Positions 32,973-40,661 of a DNA stretch of 52,616 nt are shown piece by piece. Below the pieces are notes generated by a model. That model was not told the origin of the DNA. It ran no database searches and saw nothing but the letters and a program-made list of their open reading frames with translations. The stretch's first letter is position 1. The number at the start of each line of letters is the position of its first letter. The translations under genes and the position numbers were made by a program. Source of the stretch: Natrialbaceae archaeon (lineage in GTDB: Archaea > Halobacteriota > Halobacteria > Halobacteriales > Natrialbaceae); NCBI GenBank assembly GCA_003559215.1, contig PWMF01000143.1, positions 1-52,616 of the forward strand, in the 5' to 3' direction.

Positions 32973-33233
32973 TTACTTCAGGTCCTCGAGGGTGTCCTTG
33001 GCCTTGTCGACCGCGGTGTCGAACGTGCTCTCGAGCTCCTCGACCGAACGCTCGACGTGGTAGACCCGCTCGCTCGGGACTCGCCGAACCATGTCGTTGC
33101 CGTCGTCGTCGGTGCCGTAGGCGAACAGCCAGTGGTCCTGGAAGTAGGCGATGTGGTCGTTGTCGACGGTGACTTCCTCGATCTCGTCGCTCGCATTCCT
33201 GTACGTGATCGTCGCGGTACCGAGTTCTGCCAT
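32973..33233 (-). CDS. Small conserved hypothetical protein
   Basis: The 86-residue protein starts MAELGTATITYRNASDEIEEV, has a beta-strand-rich core (YFQDHWLFAYGTDDDGNDM) and ends in an acidic helix (SVEELESTFDTAVDKAKD). No family is recognised. The ATG at 33233 was chosen because the preceding in-frame residues (IHIRWVAAAGPGTSP) do not look conserved and overlap the upstream promoter. Its end abuts the convergent DUF6360-like gene. Confidence 0.65.
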   Translation of the reverse strand: MAELGTATITYRNASDEIEEVTVDNDHIAYFQDHWLFAYGTDDDGNDMVRRVPSERVYHVERSVEELESTFDTAVDKAKDTLEDLK

Positions 33234-33352
33234 ACCGAGTACCGAGGCCGCGACCGGGGAAGTCCCTGGCCCGGCAGCTGCAACCCATCGAATGTGAATA
33301 GATGGCATAGTTAGGGATGGTTGGTATCCCCGCCGGGAACCTCCTTGGGTGC

Positions 33353-33886
33353 ATGAAAACGACTCAGCTGAACCGGCTGGCCGACTTCGGTACCCGCTCG
33401 ATCGTTACCCACGCGATCATGGCCCTCTCACTCGCCAGCGCGATCACCGCCGGGCTATTCGTCGGTGGCGAGCTGGGAATGGTTTCGTTCGTCGCGCTGT
33501 TGAACTTCACGGCCGGGCTGTGGATCGCACAGTCGATCCACTCGCTGGGCCACGCGCGAGACGGCGGCGAGTACACCGGGATCGTCGACGAGCTGATCGA
33601 GCGAACCGAGACGCAGTCGGACTCCGAGCGCGGCCTCGACACCGGGCGGCTGGCGCGGCTCGGAACCCTGATCGCGTTCGTGACGGCGGTCTCGCTGCTG
33701 ACCTCGGCGCAGGTCCTCGCGGGACCACTGTTTTCGATCGCGGTCGTCGCCATCGGCAGCATCGCGCTCGTCACCGCTATCACTGGCTTCCTGATCTCGC
33801 TGGGGACGGCCTACGACGAGTCGACCGAGCAGTGGGAGGCGGCGGCCGACCGACGACGCCGCGAGCTGGCGGACAACCGGGAGTGA
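33353..33886 (+). CDS. Four-helix membrane protein of unknown function
   Basis: The 177-residue protein has a short N-terminal polar part (MKTTQLNRLADFGTRSIV). Two membrane helices (HAIMALSLASAITAGLFVGG and MVSFVALLNFTAGLWIAQ) are followed by a cytoplasmic loop with GHARDGGEYTGIVDELIERT, then two further helices (LGTLIAFVTAVSLLTSAQVL and IAVVAIGSIALVTAITGFLI) and an acidic/basic tail. I do not recognise a family. The ATG at 33353 gives the shortest polar N-terminus before the first helix. It is 56 bases before the asparagine-synthase-like gene. Confidence 0.62.
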   Translation: MKTTQLNRLADFGTRSIVTHAIMALSLASAITAGLFVGGELGMVSFVALLNFTAGLWIAQSIHSLGHARDGGEYTGIVDELIERTETQSDSERGLDTGRLARLGTLIAFVTAVSLLTSAQVLAGPLFSIAVVAIGSIALVTAITGFLISLGTAYDESTEQWEAAADRRRRELADNRE

Positions 33887-33942
33887 GCCGTCGAGTCGGC
33901 GCCCGTCGGCGGACCTAAGTACGCCTCGACGAACGAACGAGT

Positions 33943-35697
33943 ATGCAGACGGTGCTGAGTCACGACGGCTGGTCCCGAGCCGACGGCGTCGCGGTTCGGG
34001 GTCGCGCGTTCGAGGACGGGCAACTCCTCGAGAGATCGTCCCTCGCCGCTCGCTTTGCGGACGCCGAGAGGGCCGACGCCCCGCTCGAGGGCGTCGCGGC
34101 CCTCGCGGCCGACCTCGAGGGTTTTTTTGCCGCCGTCCTCGAGGACGGCGACGCCACCTACCTCGTCGCCGACGGCGCCCGATCGATCCCGCTGTACTAC
34201 GGCGCCGAGGGACCGGTCTCGGATCGCGGGCGCGTCGTTCGCGAGGGGCTCGAGGCGGGGACCGATCCCGTCGCCGAGAGCGAGTTCATCCTGACGCGGT
34301 ACGTCACCGGTCCGGAGACGATTTGGGCGGGCGTGTACGCGACCCAGCCCGGCGAGGTGGTCCGGATCGGGGGCGACGGAATCACACGGCGAACTTACCG
34401 CGATTACTGGCCCGCGGGCTCCGAGGACGGGCGCACGAACGGTCCGACGAACCCTCGAGCGGACCTCGAGTCAGCTCTCGAGACCGCGCTCGATCGGCTC
34501 GAGCGCGTCGCGGGCGACCGTCCCGTCGTCGTCCCGCTGTCGGGCGGCTACGACTCCCGGCTGCTGGCGTCGGCGCTCGTCGAGCGCGACCGGGAGGTGA
34601 TCGCGTTCACCTTCGGCAGATCGGGCCACCCGGACGTCGAACTGAGCCGCGAGATCGCGGATCGCCTCGGGATCCGCTGGGAGTTCTGCGAGTACGATGA
34701 AGCGCTCTGGCGCGAGTGGTACCGCAGCTCCGCAGGGCGGGCGTACCGACGGGCGGCGTTCGGCGGCGACGCGCTCCCCTTCCTTGCGGAGTGGCCAGCG
34801 CTCCGGCAACTGGTCGCCGACGGACGGCTGCCGACCGACGCGCTGTACTGTCCGGGCCACACCGTCGCGACGCCCAGCGAGCGGCTGCCGCGATTCGTCG
34901 GCGAGCGCGACCGGAGCGAGGACTCGAGCGTCGGCTGCGGGCCGGCGGTCGACGCCGACGACGACGCGCTCAGCCGGGAGCTGGTCGACCCCGCTATCGA
35001 CGATCTCGTGGAGTACGTCCTCGAGCGCCACTACGTGCTGTGGGAGTGGGACGATCCGACGTTCGAACGAGCCGTACGCGAACGGATCCGGTGCGGGCTC
35101 TGCGGCGACCGCGACCCGGGCACCGTCGCGGATCCCCCGAGCGCGGCCGCGGCCTACGAACGCTGGGAGTGGCGCGGACGGATGGCGACGTTTACCAACG
35201 GCGACCTCAGAGGCTACGAGGACGCGGGCCTCGACTGGTGGCTCCCGCTGTGGGATCCAGCCTACGTCCGCGCCTGGGAGCGGGTCCCGCTCGAGGCGCG
35301 ACGAGGAAAGGGACTCCACGCCGACCTCGCGCGCGAGCGGTATCGACGCGTAGCCGACGTTCCCGACGAGCGAGCGGCGTTGACGGACCGGACGCTCTCG
35401 CCCGCGGATCGCCACCTCGCGCTGGTTCGACACTCGCCGGCGCGACAGTTCACCGAGCGTGGCGGAGACTGGGAGCCACCGTTTCTCGCACCGCGGTCGG
35501 CCTGGAGCGAGCCCGGCTCCCACCCGCTCTCGTGGTACGGGATCGTCGACGACGACGTCCTCGAGGCGCTTCCTCCATTTCGGAACCTCTACGCGCTGCG
35601 GACGCTGGCCGCGACGGGGCGGCTCGATCTCGAGGTCGCGTCCGGTCCCGTTCCCGAGGGAACGGCGATTCGCCTACCGACGGCGGGCGACGGCTGA
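33943..35697 (+). CDS. Asparagine-synthase-related protein without the glutaminase cysteine
   Basis: The 584-residue protein has the ATP-pyrophosphatase (adenylation) domain with SGGYDS at residues 200-205 and DSRLLASALVERDREVIAF, like the C-terminal half of asparagine synthetase. The N-terminal part resembles the Ntn-type glutaminase region (LEGFFAAVLEDGDATYLVADG), but the protein starts MQTVLSHDG with no Cys at position 2. The glutaminase is therefore inactive, and ammonia or another amine must be the nitrogen source, or the ligase makes a different amide. A CCTAAGTA box lies 23-30 bases before the ATG. The thiamine operon begins 51 bases downstream. Confidence 0.82.
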   Translation: MQTVLSHDGWSRADGVAVRGRAFEDGQLLERSSLAARFADAERADAPLEGVAALAADLEGFFAAVLEDGDATYLVADGARSIPLYYGAEGPVSDRGRVVREGLEAGTDPVAESEFILTRYVTGPETIWAGVYATQPGEVVRIGGDGITRRTYRDYWPAGSEDGRTNGPTNPRADLESALETALDRLERVAGDRPVVVPLSGGYDSRLLASALVERDREVIAFTFGRSGHPDVELSREIADRLGIRWEFCEYDEALWREWYRSSAGRAYRRAAFGGDALPFLAEWPALRQLVADGRLPTDALYCPGHTVATPSERLPRFVGERDRSEDSSVGCGPAVDADDDALSRELVDPAIDDLVEYVLERHYVLWEWDDPTFERAVRERIRCGLCGDRDPGTVADPPSAAAAYERWEWRGRMATFTNGDLRGYEDAGLDWWLPLWDPAYVRAWERVPLEARRGKGLHADLARERYRRVADVPDERAALTDRTLSPADRHLALVRHSPARQFTERGGDWEPPFLAPRSAWSEPGSHPLSWYGIVDDDVLEALPPFRNLYALRTLAATGRLDLEVASGPVPEGTAIRLPTAGDG

Positions 35698-35716
35698 GAT
35701 GGATCGAAAGCGCGAC

Positions 35717-35748
35717 CCTTACGTACCACCGGTTGTGATTACCCGGTA
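35717..35748 (+). promoter_or_regulatory. Promoter and candidate operator of the thiamine transporter operon
   Basis: A TTACGTA box (35719-35725) lies 24-30 bases before the ATG, fitting a leaderless transcript. It overlaps the element GTACCACCGG (35723-35732), which recurs exactly at 37268-37277. Downstream of it ACCCGGTA runs into the start codon, so ACCGGT and ACCCGGT bracket the transcription start region. A repressor bound here would block the TATA box. ThiR-type regulators control thiamine genes in archaea; its binding to this site is inference. Confidence 0.4.
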
Positions 35749-36834
35749 ATGAGACGACGGACGTTTCTCGCGAGCGGGGGGACAGTCGCCGGACTCGGTC
35801 TGGCCGGCTGCATCTCACAGGAGGGAGAGAACGGCGGCACGACCGGGAACGGCGACGAGGAGGACGTGCTCCGGGTCGCCGCGAACACATCGTTCGTCGA
35901 CGCACCCAGCGACAGTCCCGGCGAGTGGATCGCCGACGAGTTCGCCGATCGATACGACGTCGAGTTCGAGTGGCACACCCCCGAACAGGAGCTGAACTAC
36001 TACATCGAGCGCCACAACGAGGACGTCGAGATCGAGCCCGAGCTCTACCTGGGGCTGAACCCCCACGAAGTCGTCCGCGCGGACGACAACACCGACGGCG
36101 AGCTGTTCGTCGAGACCGACGACGACGCCCTCGAACACCTCGCGAACGTCGACGAGGAGCACTACTTCGACCCCCACGACCGGGTGATCCCAACCTACCG
36201 GAGCTTCTGTGCGATGGTCTACGACGGCCGCAACGTCGACACTCCCGAAACGTTCGAGGATCTGCTCGACTCCGAGTACGAGGGCCAGATCGCGGTCTCA
36301 AATCCACAGCGCGGGACGACCGGGCTGCTCTTCCTGCTGTGGACGATCGACTACTTCGGCGAGGACGAGTACCTCGAATACTGGGAAGAGCTGCTCGACA
36401 ACGACACCCGCGTCCTCGACTCCTGGAGCGAGGTCTACGCGCAGTTCGAGGAGGGCGAGGTCCCGGTCCTCGCCTCCTACGCGAACGACCGCGTCTACGC
36501 CCAACGTGCCGGCAACGACCTCGAGAAACACCAGGTCGCACTACTGAACGACCAGGCCTACGCCAACGTCGCCGGGATGGCCCGGTTCGCGGACGGGACG
36601 AACGACGAACTCGCCCACGAGTTCATGGACTTCATCCTCGATCCCGAAGTGCAGGCCGTGATCGCCGAACGCAACGTGACGGGTCCGGTCAACGACGAGA
36701 CCGAGCTTCCAGAGGTGTACGAGGAGTACGCCGAAGTACCCGACGACACGCCGTTTTTCGACTACGACGACCTCGAGGCGAACCTCGACGACTGGCTCGG
36801 CGAGTGGGAGCAGGTCGCCGCGGGCGACCACTGA
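35749..36834 (+). CDS. thiB: Thiamine ABC transporter substrate-binding lipoprotein
   Basis: The 361-residue protein has a twin-arginine signal (RRRTFLASGG) and a lipobox ending at C21 (GLGLAGC), so it is exported and lipid-anchored outside the cell. The mature protein has the ThiB-like periplasmic fold with LYLGLNPHEVVRADD, YGDGR-region YDGRNVDTPETFEDLLDSEY, and WDERVY-type ligand segment LDSWSEVYAQFEEGEVPV, as in the thiamine/TPP-binding group. Thiamine is the most likely ligand because a permease, ATPase and MTH1187-type thiamine-binding protein follow. A related ligand such as an Fe(III) or polyamine cannot be ruled out by sequence alone. Confidence 0.83.
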   Translation: MRRRTFLASGGTVAGLGLAGCISQEGENGGTTGNGDEEDVLRVAANTSFVDAPSDSPGEWIADEFADRYDVEFEWHTPEQELNYYIERHNEDVEIEPELYLGLNPHEVVRADDNTDGELFVETDDDALEHLANVDEEHYFDPHDRVIPTYRSFCAMVYDGRNVDTPETFEDLLDSEYEGQIAVSNPQRGTTGLLFLLWTIDYFGEDEYLEYWEELLDNDTRVLDSWSEVYAQFEEGEVPVLASYANDRVYAQRAGNDLEKHQVALLNDQAYANVAGMARFADGTNDELAHEFMDFILDPEVQAVIAERNVTGPVNDETELPEVYEEYAEVPDDTPFFDYDDLEANLDDWLGEWEQVAAGDH

Positions 36835-36909
36835 ACGAGCCGTGGCCCAGAGCGCTCCGGACGATCCGACTGCGGGCGTCGCGAAGCGGCGAACGCCGCG
36901 AGCGACGGC

Positions 36910-37224
36910 TCAGTCGCCGTCGCTCCGGGCGTCCCGGCCCAGCTCCGACTCGACGGCGTCGACCTTGTCGCTTGCAGCCATCGACTTCTCGCGTCTGTCG
37001 TCGACCTGCACCAGCGTCTGGACTTCGCTCCCGCCGACGGCCTGGTGGGCGGCCCCGCAGGCCGCGAACAGCTCCTCGACGTCCTCGGCCTCGAGCGTCG
37101 TCGCCATCGGCGTCGTCTCGTACTCGACATCGTACTCCTCGAGGGCGTCGATCGCGGCCGCGACGTCCTCGGTCGCGTCGTCGTCGGTGATCGGCGTTAC
37201 GCGAAGCAGCGCGAAGACTGTCAT
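36910..37224 (-). CDS. MTH1187-type thiamine-binding protein, antisense within the transporter cluster
   Basis: The 104-residue protein starts MTVFALLRVTPITDDDATED, and the segment YDVEYETTPMATTLEAEDVEEL is the hallmark of the MTH1187/YkoF-like family, whose members bind thiamine or its pyrimidine part. It is read from the opposite strand between the substrate-binding and permease genes, so it interrupts the operon in orientation. A shared GTACCACCGG element lies about 44-53 bases upstream of its ATG. The ATG at 37224 aligns with the conserved family start; upstream residues are not conserved. Confidence 0.82.
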   Translation of the reverse strand: MTVFALLRVTPITDDDATEDVAAAIDALEEYDVEYETTPMATTLEAEDVEELFAACGAAHQAVGGSEVQTLVQVDDRREKSMAASDKVDAVESELGRDARSDGD

Positions 37225-37267
37225 AGTCGCCCGTTCCCGGGGTTGCGACGTAGTGGTTTCGGTCGCC

Positions 37268-37277
37268 GGTACCACCG
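37268..37277. promoter_or_regulatory. Second copy of the GTACCACCGG element
   Basis: GTACCACCGG here is identical over 10 bases to 35723-35732, and both are followed by TTGT after zero or one extra G. It lies in the divergent region between the MTH1187-type gene and the permease gene, so one site could regulate both. The strand is not fixed because the element serves either direction. Confidence 0.4.
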
Positions 37278-37335
37278 GGTTGTCCTCGCGTAGCGGGACG
37301 CGAGGACGGACGGGCGAGCGCCGGGGTGTCCTCGC

Positions 37336-39237
37336 GTGACCGGTCGCCGCGAGCCAACGACCGACGGTGGGGCGACCGCACCTGTCGACGCGCCAACGCC
37401 CGGCTCCGAGGCGAACGATCGATCGGGGCCCGCTTCGGGTACCGATCCGGACGAGCGGCGACGCGTACGGGGAATTCGCAACCGCCTCGAGCGACGGGCC
37501 ATCGCGCTGTTCGGCCTCGGAACGATCCTCTTGCTGGTCGTGCTGTTTTACTACCCCGTCGCGACGGTGTTCGTCGAGGCCGTCGTCGTCGAGGGAGCCG
37601 TGACGCTCGCGGTCTTCCTCGAACTCCTGCGGGATCCCTTTTATTTCGGCGACTTCGCTCGGCTGTTTGCCGGCGAGTCCCCGCTTTCGGTCGCGAGCGA
37701 CCTCCTCTCGAGCGAGCGACGGATCGGAATCGTCGGCTTCACGGCCTATCAGGCGTTCCTCTCGACGCTGCTCAGCGTCGCGCTCGGCGTCCCCGCGGCC
37801 TACGTCCTCGCGCGCTACGAATTCCGCGGGCGACGGACCCTGCGCTCGCTAACGGTCCTTCCGTTCGTTCTGCCCTCGATCATGGTCGCGGTCGGCTTCG
37901 TCGCGACGTTCGGATCGAACGGAACGCTCAACCGACTGCTCGGATTCGTCGGACTCGGTCCCGTCGAGCTGATGTTTACGCTCGAGGCCATTCTGATCGC
38001 CCACGCTTTCTACAACGCGCCCCTCGTCGCGCGAGTGACGACCGCGGCCTGGGAGTCCGTCGACGCGAGCGCGATCGAAACCGCCCGCAGCCTCGGGGCG
38101 AGCCCCTTTCGGGCCTTTCGGGACGTCGTCGCCCCCCAGCTGTACCCGGCGGTGTTGATGGGCGGAGCGCTGACGTTCGTCTTCACGTTCGGCACCTTCC
38201 CGATCGTGCTGGCGCTGGGCGGGTTCGAGCTGGCGACCGTCGAGGTGTTCGTCTACCGGCTGATCCAGGATCTGAACTACGCCGAGGCGGCCGCGCTGGC
38301 GATCGTCGAGCTCGCCATCACGCTCGGGATCCTCTACGGCTACCTGCGCTACGAGGCGAACCACGTCGTCCGCTCGCGCGGCGTGCGCCCGCTCCCGCGT
38401 CGGCCGCTCTCGCCGCCCTCCCTGTCCGTTCGCGAACTCGTTCCGCGGGCCGGGATCGCCGTCTACGCCGCGGTCGCGCTGGTCGTCTTCGTCTCGCCGA
38501 TCGTCAGCATGCTCTACGCCAGCGTCGCGGGCCCGAGCGGGCTCACGCTTGATCACTACCGGTTCCTGATAGACCGTCAGCAGACCGCCGCGGCGTTCCA
38601 GGTCCGGCCCTGGCCCGCGATCCGCAACTCGCTGCTGTTCGCCGCGGGCGCGCTCGCGCTCGCCCTGCCGATGGGCGTCGTCGTCTCGGTGCTGACGACC
38701 AGACGGTACCGAGGGCGAAAGCTCGTCGACGCCGTGGCGATGGCCCCGCTCGCCGTCTCGGGGATTATCGTCGGAATCGGCCTCCTTCGGGGACCGGTTT
38801 TCGGGATCGAACTCGCCGGCTGGCAGCTCACGATGGGCGGCGCCGCGGCGATCGTCGCCGCCCACGCGGTCTCCTGTTACCCCTTCGTGGTCCGGACCGT
38901 CGCGCCGGGTCTCGAGTCCGTCGATCGCTCGCTCGTCGAGTCGGCTCGCGCGCTCGGGGCCTCGCGGGCCCGGGTCCTCTACGACGTCGAACTCCCGCTG
39001 GTCTGGCCGGGCGTCGTCGCTGGTGCGGCCTTCGTCGTCGCGATCTCGATGGGCGAGTTCTCCTCGACCGTCATCCTCGCGACGGGGACCGACCAGTACA
39101 CGATGCCCGTCGCGATCGAACGCTTCATCGGGCGTCGGCTCGGACCCGCAACCGCAATGGGCGTCGTCCTGCTGGTCGTCACGAGCATCAGTTTCGTGAT
39201 CATCGACCGTCTCGGAGGTGAGAGCTTTGGCATCTGA
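37336..39237 (+). CDS. thiP: Thiamine ABC transporter permease, fused double-domain (ThiP-like)
   Basis: The 633-residue membrane protein starts at a GTG with a hydrophilic leader of about 50 residues, then has about twelve hydrophobic helices in two repeats. Each half carries an EAA-type loop that docks the ATPase: SAIETARSLGASPFRAFRDV and SLVESARALGASRARVLYDV. The tandem arrangement matches ThiP and iron-transport permeases such as FbpB. The assignment to thiamine rests on the neighbours. The ATPase start overlaps its 3' end by 20 bases. No clear TATA box is seen directly upstream, so it may be read through from the thiB promoter or use the divergent region. Confidence 0.85.
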   Translation: MTGRREPTTDGGATAPVDAPTPGSEANDRSGPASGTDPDERRRVRGIRNRLERRAIALFGLGTILLLVVLFYYPVATVFVEAVVVEGAVTLAVFLELLRDPFYFGDFARLFAGESPLSVASDLLSSERRIGIVGFTAYQAFLSTLLSVALGVPAAYVLARYEFRGRRTLRSLTVLPFVLPSIMVAVGFVATFGSNGTLNRLLGFVGLGPVELMFTLEAILIAHAFYNAPLVARVTTAAWESVDASAIETARSLGASPFRAFRDVVAPQLYPAVLMGGALTFVFTFGTFPIVLALGGFELATVEVFVYRLIQDLNYAEAAALAIVELAITLGILYGYLRYEANHVVRSRGVRPLPRRPLSPPSLSVRELVPRAGIAVYAAVALVVFVSPIVSMLYASVAGPSGLTLDHYRFLIDRQQTAAAFQVRPWPAIRNSLLFAAGALALALPMGVVVSVLTTRRYRGRKLVDAVAMAPLAVSGIIVGIGLLRGPVFGIELAGWQLTMGGAAAIVAAHAVSCYPFVVRTVAPGLESVDRSLVESARALGASRARVLYDVELPLVWPGVVAGAAFVVAISMGEFSSTVILATGTDQYTMPVAIERFIGRRLGPATAMGVVLLVVTSISFVIIDRLGGESFGI

Positions 39238-40408
39238 GGAGTCCGATCGGGCGCTCGAGCCATCCGAGACCCGATCCTCAAGCGCCGAGTCGCCGACCGG
39301 GGACCGCCCGATCGCCCTCGAACTCGAGGACGTCACGAAACGCTACGCCGGGACGACGGCCGTCGACGACCTCTCCCTGTCGGTTCGGGAGGGGGAGTTC
39401 TTCACACTTGTCGGGCCCTCTGGCTGCGGAAAGACGACCACGCTACGGCTGATCGCGGGGTTCGAGTCGCCCACCGAAGGGAGCGTCCGGTTCCACGGCG
39501 AGGACGTCACCGGCGTCCCGCCCGAGCAGCGCGACGTCGGCGTCGTTTTCCAGAACTACGCGCTGTTTCCCCACATGAGCGTCGGCGAGAACGTCGCCTA
39601 CGGGCTCAACTTCGCGGATCCGCCGGGGGGCGTCTCGGACGACCGGCGGGTTCGAGAGCTGCTCGAGCTGGTCGACCTCGAGGGGATGCAGGATCGCGAC
39701 CCCGATCGGCTCTCAGGCGGACAGCAACAGCGGGTCGCGATCGCCCGCGCGCTGGCGCCCGGCCCTGACGTCCTCCTGCTCGACGAGCCGATGAGCGCGC
39801 TCGACGCCCAGCTGCGCGAGCGGCTCCGTGTTCAGGTCAGGGGGATTCAGAAGGAACTCGGGATCACGACGATCTACGTCACCCACGACCAAGAGGAGGC
39901 ATTAGCGATCTCGGATCGCGTCGCGGTGATGCGAGACGGGACGCCCGAGCAGGTCGCGGTCCCGCAGGCGATCTACCGCCGACCCGAGACGCGCTTCGTC
40001 GCGGAGTTCGTCGGCGACAACAACGTCTTCGCCGGTGCCGTCCGATCGGTCGACGAGAGCGGTCCCGACGGCGAGACGCCGGCGACCCTCGAGGTCGGCA
40101 CCGAGACGTTCGCGGTCGATCTCGCGGATCGTGAGGTCTCGGTCGGCGACGCGGTCACGTTCTGCGTCCGCCCCGAGAACCTCCGGGTCGGAGCCGGGGA
40201 CGCGGGCTCGAGCGAGCGACCCCGTTCCCGGAACGCGACGACGGCGACCGTCGAAAGCGCGGAGTTCCTCGGGGAGACGACTCGGGTCCACCTCGATTGG
40301 CAGGGGCAGGAACTGCTCGTGCGAACGCGGGATCCGCTGTCGGGCGAGGTCCTCGTCGGATTCGATCCCGAGGACGCACACGTCGTCGCGGTCGATCGAA
40401 CCGTGTGA
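39218..40408 (+). CDS. thiQ: ABC transporter ATP-binding protein (ThiQ/PotA-like)
   Basis: The 396-residue ATPase has Walker A GPSGCGKTT, a Q-loop, the signature LSGGQQQRVAIARAL, Walker B VLLLDEPMSALD and a switch His in VTHDQEEAL. A C-terminal TOBE-type domain (from about residue 285) is found in the CUT1/FbpC/PotA type. It powers import through the permease encoded just before it; the GTG start overlaps that gene by 20 bases. A TTG at 39227 is an alternative start. It is the last gene before the non-coding stretch at 40409-40661. Confidence 0.87.
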   Translation: MRALASEESDRALEPSETRSSSAESPTGDRPIALELEDVTKRYAGTTAVDDLSLSVREGEFFTLVGPSGCGKTTTLRLIAGFESPTEGSVRFHGEDVTGVPPEQRDVGVVFQNYALFPHMSVGENVAYGLNFADPPGGVSDDRRVRELLELVDLEGMQDRDPDRLSGGQQQRVAIARALAPGPDVLLLDEPMSALDAQLRERLRVQVRGIQKELGITTIYVTHDQEEALAISDRVAVMRDGTPEQVAVPQAIYRRPETRFVAEFVGDNNVFAGAVRSVDESGPDGETPATLEVGTETFAVDLADREVSVGDAVTFCVRPENLRVGAGDAGSSERPRSRNATTATVESAEFLGETTRVHLDWQGQELLVRTRDPLSGEVLVGFDPEDAHVVAVDRTV

Positions 40409-40661
40409 GGAGGATTCCAGTTCGACTGGCTCGAGTGATCAGTCGCTCGAGGTGACGTTACGCAGACAGGCGAACGTAACGCGAATACTTTCATCAATCA
40501 AGCGAGATGTTGATACCGCCAGGGTGCATACACAGCGTGTTTCGGTCACGACGCTCACCCGAGGCACTATTCAGAGAGAGTCTGAGCACTGTCAATAGGA
40601 GTCACGTCTTGGAGTGGTAATCCGCTGAGTCCATCACAACTTGTCTTCGGAGAAACGACTC
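40409..40661. other. Non-coding stretch between the transporter and the DmdA-like gene
   Basis: No gene is seen in these 253 bases. It contains one arm of a 16-bp near-perfect direct repeat (40452-40467), whose partner lies on the far side of the DmdA-like gene, and an inverted CGTTACG/CGTAACG pair (40456-40462 and 40475-40481). Confidence 0.5.
40452..40467 (+). repeat. Left copy of a 16-bp direct repeat flanking the island
   Basis: GTGACGTTACGCAGAC here matches GTGACGTTACGCGGAC at 42538-42553 in 15 of 16 bases, same orientation. The two bracket about 2.1 kb containing only the DmdA-like gene and empty flanks. Confidence 0.45.

Noticed and set aside
35698..35748. Possible TPP riboswitch before the thiamine transporter operon
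   Set aside because: The spacer is only 51 bases, contains a TATA-like box near the start codon, and lacks the conserved TPP riboswitch core words.
37849..39336. A 495-codon open frame on the minus strand opposite the permease gene
   Set aside because: The composition is dominated by Arg, Asp and Glu with no recognisable domain. The plus strand encodes a complete two-domain permease.
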